A program made the position numbers and the translations under genes. From the NCBI RefSeq assembly GCF_014640175.1, contig NZ_BMGL01000009.1, forward strand, positions 113,277 through 177,276: a stretch of 64,000 bases of DNA, in the 5' to 3' direction. Below the pieces are notes generated by a model, which worked only from the letters and a program-made list of their open reading frames with translations, did no database searches and was not told the DNA's origin. The DNA is from Psychroflexus salis. GTDB lineage: Bacteria > Bacteroidota > Bacteroidia > Flavobacteriales > Flavobacteriaceae. Positions within the stretch are counted from its first letter, which is position 1. Every line of letters starts with the position of its first letter. Of the stretch, positions 53,262-62,645 are shown piece after piece.

Positions 53262-55069
53262 GTTTAACTTCAGGTGAAACAGCAGATGAGACAATCTTTG
53301 AACCGCTTTCATTTACAATTAAAGTAAATGGTAGCAATTTAGACGCTAAGTATTCAGTACAAAAAATTTACACCGAAAAAGAATTAAACAAAATTAGCAA
53401 AGCACAAATAGCTATAACTGGTGGAAACCCATACATGAGTTCTTTTGAAGAATCTGAAGATGAAAACTTTACACCAGGAAATGAAATTGAAATTTTGCTT
53501 GGTTATAACCAAAACAATAAAACTGTTTTTAAAGGAATAATTGAAAAAATAAGAATTTCATTAAAGGATGGCTATATAACTAAACCATGGAAAAGCCAAC
53601 TTGTTATTGAATGTGTAGATAAAGCCACAAAACTTCTAAATTCCTTTACAACTGAGATTTATGAAGATAAGTTAGATAGTGAAATTATAAGTGCACTCAC
53701 AAAAGATGTAAGTGGCTTAACAACAACGGTTGATGCGACAACTACAACTTATCCATTTTTGCCAAAATATGGTATAAACGATTGGGAGTTTATTTTAGAA
53801 AGAGCAGAAATGAATAGCTATGTAGTTATAAATTCTGATAATAAATTAGATATAAAAAAACCAAGTAACCCAGACTCTTCTAACGTAACAATTAAAAATG
53901 GTGAAGGCACAATTAGTTTTGATGCACAAATAAATTCGGGCAATCAACTAGCAGACCTTACTATAAATGCTTGGGATATTTTTAAAGATTCTACTAATAC
54001 AAATAAAGCTGAAGAACCTGATCTTACTGAAAATGATAAGCTAAAAGCATCAAAAATAACAGCAAATACAAGCGCAACAGACATTAATCTCAATTTCCCA
54101 CAAATAATTGAACAAGCTGAAGTAAAAGTACTCTCTAATGCATACCTCCAAAAAATGAGATTAAAACGTATGGTTGGTAGAGCTAAATTTAAAGGGATTA
54201 ACGATTTAGAATTGGGACAAAGTTTAAAATTAGAAGGCTTTGGCAAAAATTTTGACGGAGATGTGTACATATCTAGTTTAATAAATAGAGTTGAAAACGG
54301 AGAATACATTACTGAAATTGGATTTGGAATACGCAATGATCTTTTTAAAAATCAATCTAACTCTACCAATACGGGCTTTAAAAAAATCTCAGGTTTACAC
54401 ATCGGTACTGTAAAAAAAATAGACTCAGACCCTTTAAACCAGAATAGAATACAAGTACAAATACCCAGTTTTAAAAATTCTGGCAATGGTATCTGGGCTA
54501 GATTAACCCATTTTTATACCTCTGCAGAAGCAGGTTCTTTTTTCTTTCCAGAAGTAGACTCACAGGTGGTTATTTCTTTTATTGGTGAAGACCCAAGATT
54601 TCCTGTAGTCATTGGTGGTCTGTATACATCTACCAATTCACCTTATAAAACAATAGATGACCAAAATAGTTTTAAAGCCATTTTATCCAAATCTAAACTT
54701 AAATTAGAGTTTGATGATATTAATAAAATAATTACAATTCAGACTCCAGAGAACAATAGCATAGTGTTAGATGAGTCTAATAAAAAAATTACCATCACAG
54801 ATCAAAATGAAAATCAAATTGAAACTAATCCTGATGGGATTAGCATTACAAGCGCTAAGGACTTGAAGCTTTCTGCATCTGGTACAATTACTCTTGATGC
54901 GGATAAGGGAGTTATAGCAAATGGTAAAGGTGGAGATGGCATAAAGCTTAACGGAAATAATGTAAAGATTGAAGCTCAGTCAAAATTAACTGCAAAAGGA
55001 ACTAGTGGTATTGACATAACCGCTTCTGGTGCTGTTAAAGTTGAAGGTTCTGCTGTAAATATTAATTAA
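53258..55069 (+). CDS. Vgr-like spike protein (Pvc8-like)
   Basis: A 603-residue trimeric spike. Residues about 1-350 have the gp27-like hub folds (NEIEILLGYNQNNKTVFKGI). Residues about 375-465 are a gp5-type OB fold (IGTVKKIDSDPLNQNRIQVQ, FFPEVDSQVVISFIGED, FPVVIGGLY). The C-terminal region (about 485-603) is a repetitive beta-helix (ISITSAKDLKLSASGTITLD, KLNGNNVKIEAQSKL). The sharp tip is expected to carry the PAAR-like protein from 39151. No extra enzyme or toxin domain is attached. Confidence 0.93.
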   Translation: MSLTSGETADETIFEPLSFTIKVNGSNLDAKYSVQKIYTEKELNKISKAQIAITGGNPYMSSFEESEDENFTPGNEIEILLGYNQNNKTVFKGIIEKIRISLKDGYITKPWKSQLVIECVDKATKLLNSFTTEIYEDKLDSEIISALTKDVSGLTTTVDATTTTYPFLPKYGINDWEFILERAEMNSYVVINSDNKLDIKKPSNPDSSNVTIKNGEGTISFDAQINSGNQLADLTINAWDIFKDSTNTNKAEEPDLTENDKLKASKITANTSATDINLNFPQIIEQAEVKVLSNAYLQKMRLKRMVGRAKFKGINDLELGQSLKLEGFGKNFDGDVYISSLINRVENGEYITEIGFGIRNDLFKNQSNSTNTGFKKISGLHIGTVKKIDSDPLNQNRIQVQIPSFKNSGNGIWARLTHFYTSAEAGSFFFPEVDSQVVISFIGEDPRFPVVIGGLYTSTNSPYKTIDDQNSFKAILSKSKLKLEFDDINKIITIQTPENNSIVLDESNKKITITDQNENQIETNPDGISITSAKDLKLSASGTITLDADKGVIANGKGGDGIKLNGNNVKIEAQSKLTAKGTSGIDITASGAVKVEGSAVNIN

Positions 55070-55072
55070 GTT

Positions 55073-55483
55073 ATGGAAGAGAAATCATTTTTAGGAAAAG
55101 GCTGGGGCTTCCCTCCTACTTTCGATAAAAAAAATGCTGAAGTAGTTATGGTCTCTAAAGAAGAAGATATTAGGCAAAGTTTGCAGATTTTTTTTCAGAC
55201 TAAAATCGGCGAACGCATTATGCGGTCTGATTATGGATGTGTAATTCACGATTATTTGTTCGACCGTGTAGACGAAAGCTTTTTAGGGAAATTAGCTTTC
55301 GAAATCAAACAAGGTATTAGAAGGTATGAACCAAGAATTATAGTTCATGATGTATCAGCCATAAAATCAAATACATTAGAAGGCTTAATTAGTGTTGAAA
55401 TCAACTATGAAATTCACTCTAATAATGTACGAGATAATATTGTATTCCCTTTTTATATTAACGAAGGAACTGAAATTAAGTGA
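55073..55483 (+). CDS. Baseplate wedge protein gp25-like (Pvc9-like)
   Basis: A 136-residue gp25/GPW family protein: FLGKGWGFPPTFDKK, VSKEEDIRQSLQIFFQTKIG, ERIMRSDYGCVIHDYLFD and the EPRIIVHDVSA segment. Gp25 joins the wedge to the sheath and nucleates sheath assembly. The start is 3 bases after the spike gene, and the stop TGA overlaps the GTG of the next gene. Confidence 0.93.
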   Translation: MEEKSFLGKGWGFPPTFDKKNAEVVMVSKEEDIRQSLQIFFQTKIGERIMRSDYGCVIHDYLFDRVDESFLGKLAFEIKQGIRRYEPRIIVHDVSAIKSNTLEGLISVEINYEIHSNNVRDNIVFPFYINEGTEIK

Positions 55484-58400
55484 TTAAAAGTCAAATAAAT
55501 AAATTAGACCCTAAGCAACTGCTAATCGATGATAGAACAGTTGCTGATTTTATATTATTTTTTAAAAACTTATCCAAAAAAATTAATTTTTTTGATGATA
55601 AAAATCGAATTGACGGTACTTGGCATGACATATTAAAATATGATGAAACTTTTTTACTCGTTGAGATTTATAAATACAATATTTCCAACCTTGGAAAACA
55701 GCGCTTAGACTTTATAAATTCGTTTGATAATTGCACAAAAGAATCTGAAAAATGGTCTATTTATAAAGATTTTTTTGATTCTACATTAGTATTATTTAAG
55801 CAAGTAAATACATGGTATGAGAAAGCTAGAAAAAATAATATTTCGTTAGAAAGTAAACCTATAGAGTCAAACCTTGAGATTTATATTAAAGAAGATTTAT
55901 CACCCCTTCTTAACGAATTAAAAATACAATTTCAATATTATTACAACGAAAAAGGAGACTCTATACATAATGCAAAGCAGTATTTTGCTCCTTTTGGAAA
56001 CATTTGGAATAGTAACGAAAAATACATTTTATCTGAATTAAGCAAACCAGATAAAATTACAGCAAACCATGCCATGAAGCGTTTAACACTGTTATTCAAT
56101 TCATCTTATGAACTTATTTATGGTATAGTAGAATCTTCAGCTCAATTATTTAAAAAATCTATTCATAAAAATCAGGACCACAAAGCTCATATTGGTTTAC
56201 TGTTTACGTTTATTAAATTATTTGAAAGTGTTCAAAACGATTTAAATGGATTAAGTGAAAAACATCTTGATTTATTTTATGAAAAATTATTGAGACAGCA
56301 TCCATTAGATGTAACCCCAAGTCATTTATTTGCAACAGTAGACATTGATAATAACATTGACAACCTTACCTTAAAAAAAGGAACTCAACTAAAAGCAGGA
56401 CAATTTAATGATGGTACAGATGTACTTTTTGAGTTGGAAGATAACAATAGCTTAAACAATATTAACATTAACCACTTATCTACTACCTACCTGAGTAGAA
56501 ATAAAACATTTGAGTATAACTCAAGGTTTAATCTTGTGTCTGGTATATACACCAAAACACATGCGTCTAATAATAACGAAGTAAACGACTTTAACAATTC
56601 AAATAGTCATTTTTCTTCTCTTGGAGAAGAACAAAAGCTTAAGACTACAGAAAGCATGAATATGTCTTTTGCTACAATTGGTTTTATATTAGAGTCTTCT
56701 GTTCTTCAACTAGGCAAAAGTAATAGAAAAATAAGCATCGATTTTTATTTTAATGCATCTTCTATAAGTTATCTCACTGACCTGTTAATAGATATTGCTT
56801 CAAGAAGAAATGTAGAAGAAGAACTTGTATTTAACGAAATTTTTCAAGAAGCTTTCGAAATAAATTACTCTTCAAAATCTGGATGGGTACCTATTTTAGA
56901 CTATACTATAATCCAACCAGATGACTGGACAACTGGAAAAATTAGGATAGAATTTTCGCTCAGCAAGAAGTTTGCTTCAATGATGCCGTTAACTAAAAAT
57001 ACACACAAATTAGGGCTAGATTCTAAATTTCCTGTAATTCAGTTTCTTATAAATCAACATAACTTTTATAATGCATATTCTTTCTTAAATGGAATGAAAA
57101 TTAACCGAATTGAATTAAATGTTGATGTTTCAAATTTAAAACAGATTACTGCACTTACCAATTCTGAACTTGTAGACACCAACAGTGCATTTGAAATGTT
57201 TGGTGCACTTCCCATAAAAGGATCTTACCTATTAATTGGCACCGAAGAATTATTTAATAAACCAATTACTAATATTTCATTAGGTTGGGAGTTTGCAAAC
57301 CTTCCAGAACTCACAAATAATTTCAAAGAGTATTATAAAAATTATGAACTAGATATAAAAAATACATCGTTTAAAACAAGGTTGTCTGCACTTTCTGAGT
57401 ACACCTATAAAACATCAAATACCGATGATTTAACATTCAATATTTTTACAGAAAACGAACAACACAAAGTTCAATCTTCTAGATTTATTGAAAACATAAA
57501 TGCCAAGTATCTAAAAATTAAACCAAACAATCAACTATCTAAAGAAGATGTAAAAAATTACAACAACGATTTAGAGACCGGGTATCTTAAACTTGAGTTA
57601 GTAGAACCTTTGGTTGGTTTTGGAGCAGGAATTTACAGTAAAGTATATGCTAAAGCTATTACAAAAAATGCATTAGAAAAACCTAAGAAAGGAGAATTAC
57701 CAGAATTAAATTTACCTAACGAAGCTTATTCGCCTAAAATTCAAAATTTAAGTATTAGCTATTCATCTTCAACTACACTTATTTTTAATCAAAAAGATTT
57801 TAATAAAAACAATCCCGCCGACGAAAACTCTTTTTACCAATTATCGCCATATGGTATTAAAAAAACATTTGATGCTCAACATGTAATAAATGACTCGATT
57901 GTTTTCAATTTAAAATATGAAGGAGAGTTAGTTATAGGGTTCGATCAATTTAAACAACCTAAAACACTTAATTTACTTTTTGAAATTATTAAAAGTGAAA
58001 GCTCAAATTATGAGTTTAGTAGAAAAATTGAGTGGTTTTATTATTCTGCCGAAGGTTGGAAAGAACTTGTTGTAGGAGATATACTTTACGATCAAACAAT
58101 GAATCTTATGAAGACTGGTATTTTTTCTATAAAATTACCAAAAGATATTCTTCAAAACTCATCACTTTTTGATGGTAAAAAATGCTTTATAAAAGCTTGT
58201 TCAAAAAATAAGTCTGATCAATTTAGCTTGATAAAGTCTATTAAAACAAATGGTGTTTATGCAACTGAAATAATCAGTCCAAAATCGGAAAACAGAATAG
58301 GCATCCTACCTCCAAAATCTGTTCAAGATTTTAAAGATAATATTAAAGGAATTGTTTCGGTAGAACAACACCTACCTTCTTCTTTAGGAAGACTAAAAGA

Positions 58401-59202
58401 AGACAAAATAGACTTTTACATTCGGGTAAGCCAACTAATTAGACATAAAAACAAGCCAATAACTCTTTGGGATTTTGAACATTATACCCTAAACAATTTT
58501 AAATGGCTATCGCATGTAAAGTGTTTTTCTTCGAGTGATGAATTTAATATTAAGCTTTTATGTATTAAGAAAATTGATGCATACCAAAACATCGATGAAA
58601 TTAAATTGAGTGCAGCAGAAAAAGAAGAAATTGAAACACTTTTAAATAAAATATCTTCTCCTTTTACCAATATAAAAGTTATTAACCCAATGTTTGAAGA
58701 CTTGTGGGTAAAATGCAGCTTGTCATTTATAGACATTAGTAATGGAAATGGTATAGAGAAGCTAAACAAAGACTTATTTAACTTTATATGCCCTTGGCTT
58801 AGAAACTCCGACTCAAGCTACAGTATTGGCAAAAAAATCAAGTTGCTTGACATTTTTAACTTTCTAAAATCCTTACCTTACATCTCATTTGTAACGGGAA
58901 TATCTGTTATTCATCTTAAACGAAACGATGGGGGTGAAATTTTTGTGCATGATTCTGCAAGCTTAGACAATAAAAGTGAGTATATTACACCAGGGTCACA
59001 ATGGTCTATTGTAGTTCCTAAGGGAAATCATAAAATAGAAATCACCAACGATTTCGATTTTAAACTACCTGAGCCCATCGGTTTTGAAGAGCTTGGAATT
59101 AATTCTAACTTTATTATTAATAGTGAAGAGCAAGAATTAAGAAACAAACCTACTAGCTCACAAAATCAAAATGAACCCTTTTCGTTTAGACTAAAATTAT
59201 AA
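55480..59202 (+). CDS. Baseplate J-like wedge protein (Pvc11-like), very large
   Basis: A 1240-residue baseplate component starting with GTG in the overlap GTGA. The N-terminal 300 residues are helical (TVADFILFFKNLSKKINFFD), the middle is beta-rich, and the C-terminal 260 residues match gpJ/gp47-type wedge proteins (LIRHKNKPITLWDFEHYTLN, SPFTNIKVINPMFEDLWVKC, LLDIFNFLKSLPYISFVTGI). It is larger than the J proteins of phages; the extra N-terminal part is typical of injection-system Pvc11 types. It is expected to form the six wedges that trigger contraction. Confidence 0.85.
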   Translation: MIKSQINKLDPKQLLIDDRTVADFILFFKNLSKKINFFDDKNRIDGTWHDILKYDETFLLVEIYKYNISNLGKQRLDFINSFDNCTKESEKWSIYKDFFDSTLVLFKQVNTWYEKARKNNISLESKPIESNLEIYIKEDLSPLLNELKIQFQYYYNEKGDSIHNAKQYFAPFGNIWNSNEKYILSELSKPDKITANHAMKRLTLLFNSSYELIYGIVESSAQLFKKSIHKNQDHKAHIGLLFTFIKLFESVQNDLNGLSEKHLDLFYEKLLRQHPLDVTPSHLFATVDIDNNIDNLTLKKGTQLKAGQFNDGTDVLFELEDNNSLNNININHLSTTYLSRNKTFEYNSRFNLVSGIYTKTHASNNNEVNDFNNSNSHFSSLGEEQKLKTTESMNMSFATIGFILESSVLQLGKSNRKISIDFYFNASSISYLTDLLIDIASRRNVEEELVFNEIFQEAFEINYSSKSGWVPILDYTIIQPDDWTTGKIRIEFSLSKKFASMMPLTKNTHKLGLDSKFPVIQFLINQHNFYNAYSFLNGMKINRIELNVDVSNLKQITALTNSELVDTNSAFEMFGALPIKGSYLLIGTEELFNKPITNISLGWEFANLPELTNNFKEYYKNYELDIKNTSFKTRLSALSEYTYKTSNTDDLTFNIFTENEQHKVQSSRFIENINAKYLKIKPNNQLSKEDVKNYNNDLETGYLKLELVEPLVGFGAGIYSKVYAKAITKNALEKPKKGELPELNLPNEAYSPKIQNLSISYSSSTTLIFNQKDFNKNNPADENSFYQLSPYGIKKTFDAQHVINDSIVFNLKYEGELVIGFDQFKQPKTLNLLFEIIKSESSNYEFSRKIEWFYYSAEGWKELVVGDILYDQTMNLMKTGIFSIKLPKDILQNSSLFDGKKCFIKACSKNKSDQFSLIKSIKTNGVYATEIISPKSENRIGILPPKSVQDFKDNIKGIVSVEQHLPSSLGRLKEDKIDFYIRVSQLIRHKNKPITLWDFEHYTLNNFKWLSHVKCFSSSDEFNIKLLCIKKIDAYQNIDEIKLSAAEKEEIETLLNKISSPFTNIKVINPMFEDLWVKCSLSFIDISNGNGIEKLNKDLFNFICPWLRNSDSSYSIGKKIKLLDIFNFLKSLPYISFVTGISVIHLKRNDGGEIFVHDSASLDNKSEYITPGSQWSIVVPKGNHKIEITNDFDFKLPEPIGFEELGINSNFIINSEEQELRNKPTSSQNQNEPFSFRLKL

Positions 59203-59205
59203 GAA

Positions 59206-59943
59206 ATGGCATTAATTAATAGACTAACTTTAAAAAACTACTTTAAAAAAGGCGGTTTTGCAACAGAAAAACATTTTGAAGACTTAATAGATTCTACCAT
59301 TAACGCAGTAGATGATGGCATTACAATTAATAAAAAGGATGGCTTTAAGTTAACTTCATCAGACAATTCTGAGAAACTACTTTCGTTTTATAAAAAAAGC
59401 AACCAAGATGATGCTGACTTTTCTTTGAATATAAAACATGAAAACAAAGTAGGTCTTTTCGTAAAAAGCCAAGAAAAAACACCAGCTCTAACAGTAACTC
59501 CAGCTAATAAGATTGGCATAAACAAAGTAGCTCCCGAATATAATTTAGATGTAAATGGAACTATAGGCTACAAACATAAAGTTGGTACGTATGCAATCGG
59601 TTCTGTCCCTGCCGATGGGAGTTGGCATGTTGTATTATCTAATTTAGATGGCGTTAAGAGTTTTGAAATAAATGCAAAAGCGGCTGGTAAAATTGGAAAA
59701 GGCTATTATGCAGCTTGCCATGCCATAGCCATTTCTACTTTTGGCGGAAGACTTTCTAGATCTAAAATAAAACTAACTCAGGCCCATTATGAAAGTTTTA
59801 GAAATAAAATTCAACTAAGGTGGAAAGGTGACATGCATAACTATAGATTAGAAGTACGAACAAGACGTAATTATGGCATTGATGATCAAACAGGTGATCC
59901 ATTTAAGATTGAATATAACATCACCGATTTGTCTATTAAATAA
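59206..59943 (+). CDS. Fibre-like protein of the baseplate region
   Basis: A 245-residue protein without signal peptide. An N-terminal segment NYFKKGGFATEKHFEDLIDS is followed by a beta-repeat stretch ending in NKIGINKVAPEYNLDVNGTI (101-120), a pattern shared with tail fibres, and a C-terminal beta-sandwich-like domain (SWHVVLSNLDGVKSFEINAK, NKIQLRWKGDMHNYRLEVRT). It could bind a target surface or be a structural bridge. It sits between the two large baseplate genes, with 3 and 8 base gaps. Confidence 0.7.
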   Translation: MALINRLTLKNYFKKGGFATEKHFEDLIDSTINAVDDGITINKKDGFKLTSSDNSEKLLSFYKKSNQDDADFSLNIKHENKVGLFVKSQEKTPALTVTPANKIGINKVAPEYNLDVNGTIGYKHKVGTYAIGSVPADGSWHVVLSNLDGVKSFEINAKAAGKIGKGYYAACHAIAISTFGGRLSRSKIKLTQAHYESFRNKIQLRWKGDMHNYRLEVRTRRNYGIDDQTGDPFKIEYNITDLSIK

Positions 59944-59951
59944 TAAGCACC

Positions 59952-62642
59952 ATGATAGAGCCAAAATTTATAAAAAGTGATGATGATAACAAATTAAGTC
60001 TTAATTATGATGAACTTAGGGCTAAAGGAATCACTTTTATTGAAAAATTTTCTGGCAATCAATGGACAGATTATAATTATCACGATCCTGGAATTACCAT
60101 CTTAGAGCAAGTTTGCTATGCCATAACAGACTTAGGCTACCGAACCAATTTCTCTATAGAAGATATTTTGCAAATTAGAAAAGGTAATTCTAATTTAGGC
60201 CACAACAACCTTCTATATGGCCCTGAAGAAGTATTTCCATCTTCACCTTCGACTATAAACGACTTTAGAAAAGTGTTTTTAGATCAAATTCCTAGTATTA
60301 AAAATATTTGGATTAAAACACTCAACAACACACAGGGAATTAGTGGCCTTTTTCAAATATTTGTTCAATTAAATGATAATTTAACTGAAGATCAAATAAG
60401 TTATTCGGTTAATCAAATTAATAAAGTATTTAATGAAAACAGACCACTTTCTACTGATATTGATAAAATTACTATTCTTAAAAAAGACATAATAGAATTA
60501 AGTGGAAAGTTAACGCTAGACTCTTTTGTAGTTGGAGAGCAAGTCCTTGCAGAAATATATTTCCACATTGAAAAGTATTTTAGCAATGAACATGTTGAAC
60601 ACAAAGCTGAGCTAACTAATAAAACTTTAGAACAACATTTTGAAGGACCTAAACTTAGCAGGCCTATTCCAGACAAGTTTTTAAAAAATAAAACCAAAGA
60701 AATTTTTATATCTGAAGTTAAAGAGATTATAGAAAATGTTGAAGGTGTTCTCAGCTTAGAAAACTTTTATGTTCTTAAAAATAACATTAAATGTTATGAT
60801 AACATCATTACTTTTGAAGAAGATAAATACCCTGTATTAAAGCCTCTAAATTATCAAACAGGAAGAGAAAACAGTTTATCTGTTTTTAAAGCAACAAAAA
60901 CTTACGATATAGATTTATCAATATATAATCAAATTTTCGAATCCTTAAAAATAAACAATTATCATTCTAAATTAAGATTATCAAACTATAAAAAAGAACT
61001 TACAAACGGTAAGTATAGTCATCAAGAAATAGAAGAATATTTTTCAATTCAAAGAGAACTACCTTCTGTTTATGGACTAAAAGAAAATGAATTACCATCT
61101 AATAGCAGTAAAAAAAGAAAGTCTCAATCAAACCAACTTAGGGGCTACCTACTTTTATTTGAACAGGTTATGGCTAATCATTTAAGCCAACTAAGCCATT
61201 TAAAAAGTCTTTTTTCTGCAAATAAAGATAGCATTCAAACTTATTTTAATCAGGCTCCAGTAGACATTCCTTACTTCAATGATCTTATAGGATTTGAGTC
61301 TATTGAATCCTATAGAGATTTTGTAAAAAACATATCGGAATCTACTTTACAAAAAATAAATAGAAAAAATCAAGTTATTGATCATTTGATTGCTCGTTAT
61401 GGCGAATCATTAGAGACATCGCTTCTTCATAAATTATTAAAATTAAACGAGCCTGAATTATGCGAAGAAAAAGCAATGATTTTAGCTTTAGAGATAAAGA
61501 TGAAATATGCTAGGTCTATTATCAATTTAGGATATAATAGAAATAAAGCTCAAAATTATTTATCGAATAAAGAAACAACATCTGGACTATTAGATCGCTT
61601 AAACATTATATTAGGTCTAAGTGAAGCAAAGCAAAGTTTAACACAAGAAATCTACAACTCATCTAAAATAGAGAAAGGCAATAAAGTATGGGTTGAAAAG
61701 ACTATCAAAATAGACAACAAAAAAAGCAGAAAAGCAATAGCAATAGAAGACGATAATTATTCGTCTGAAGATTTTAATTTTCATTGTACCAACTATAAGG
61801 ATTATCAAGAGCTTTTTATCAATGCAATAAATAGAAATCAATATGAAATAGTAAAAAGCGAAGGCTTATTTCACGTATTTTTTAAAGCTAACAATCAACT
61901 CCCTGTAAAAGTTTACGCAAGCAATACAAGAGAAAAATGTGAAGAAAAAATAGACCTTGCTATAAATAAGTTTAGGCACTTAAACACGAATTGCGAAGGA
62001 ATTTATGTTATTGAAAATATCTTACTGAGGCCTTACTTAGAAGAATCTTATTTGGTTGAAGTAAAAAACAACTCTAAAGTTATACTTACAAGTTATTATG
62101 CTGAAAACAAGACAGAATTAGAATCTCTCCAAACTGATTTAAAAATCTTAGGTAAGGATAAAACAAACTACTCCATATCATCTCAAGAAGGGAAATTTCA
62201 ACCAGTAGTGTACGATGTAATTAATCAACCCCTATTTAAATCGAATACTTATTTTACAGACAAAGAAGAAGCCGAAAAAGAAATTGATCAACTAGTAGGA
62301 TTATTTAAGACAAGTGAAGATGACATTGTATTTGAAGCTGTAAAAAGTAGTGAAGAATTAAAATTTCCAAATGACTTTAATTACTCAAATCAAATAAATT
62401 TAGTAATGCCGGATTGGCCACTTAGATTTCAGCATAAAGAATTTAGAGAACTTGTTGAAAAAAGTATTAAAAATTATATCCCAGCACATTTATCGTTCAA
62501 TATATTTTATTTAAGTGTTCAACAAATGCATTTATTTGAAAACACATATCAAGACTGGAAAGTATTAAAATTGAAAAACAGCAGTAAAGAACTTGCTAAG
62601 TTATCGCTTCAACTTATTCAACTTTTAAAATCTTATAGGTAA
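59952..62642 (+). CDS. Second large baseplate protein (Pvc12-like)
   Basis: An 896-residue protein. The start WTDYNYHDPGITILEQVCYA, ITDLGYRTNFSIEDIL is diagnostic for Pvc12/Afp12-type baseplate proteins in Bacteroidota injection loci. A long, mostly helical middle (LRGYLLLFEQVMANHLSQL) and a C-terminal part with VMPDWPLRFQHKEFRELVEK, SIKNYIPAHLSFNIFYL follow. It works with the baseplate J protein in wedge assembly. The start is 8 bases after the fibre-like gene. Confidence 0.83.
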   Translation: MIEPKFIKSDDDNKLSLNYDELRAKGITFIEKFSGNQWTDYNYHDPGITILEQVCYAITDLGYRTNFSIEDILQIRKGNSNLGHNNLLYGPEEVFPSSPSTINDFRKVFLDQIPSIKNIWIKTLNNTQGISGLFQIFVQLNDNLTEDQISYSVNQINKVFNENRPLSTDIDKITILKKDIIELSGKLTLDSFVVGEQVLAEIYFHIEKYFSNEHVEHKAELTNKTLEQHFEGPKLSRPIPDKFLKNKTKEIFISEVKEIIENVEGVLSLENFYVLKNNIKCYDNIITFEEDKYPVLKPLNYQTGRENSLSVFKATKTYDIDLSIYNQIFESLKINNYHSKLRLSNYKKELTNGKYSHQEIEEYFSIQRELPSVYGLKENELPSNSSKKRKSQSNQLRGYLLLFEQVMANHLSQLSHLKSLFSANKDSIQTYFNQAPVDIPYFNDLIGFESIESYRDFVKNISESTLQKINRKNQVIDHLIARYGESLETSLLHKLLKLNEPELCEEKAMILALEIKMKYARSIINLGYNRNKAQNYLSNKETTSGLLDRLNIILGLSEAKQSLTQEIYNSSKIEKGNKVWVEKTIKIDNKKSRKAIAIEDDNYSSEDFNFHCTNYKDYQELFINAINRNQYEIVKSEGLFHVFFKANNQLPVKVYASNTREKCEEKIDLAINKFRHLNTNCEGIYVIENILLRPYLEESYLVEVKNNSKVILTSYYAENKTELESLQTDLKILGKDKTNYSISSQEGKFQPVVYDVINQPLFKSNTYFTDKEEAEKEIDQLVGLFKTSEDDIVFEAVKSSEELKFPNDFNYSNQINLVMPDWPLRFQHKEFRELVEKSIKNYIPAHLSFNIFYLSVQQMHLFENTYQDWKVLKLKNSSKELAKLSLQLIQLLKSYR

Positions 62643-62645
62643 ACT

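Noticed and set aside
53944..54336. Antisense frame of 130 codons within the spike gene
   Set aside because: It is a shadow frame of a recognised Vgr-like gene.
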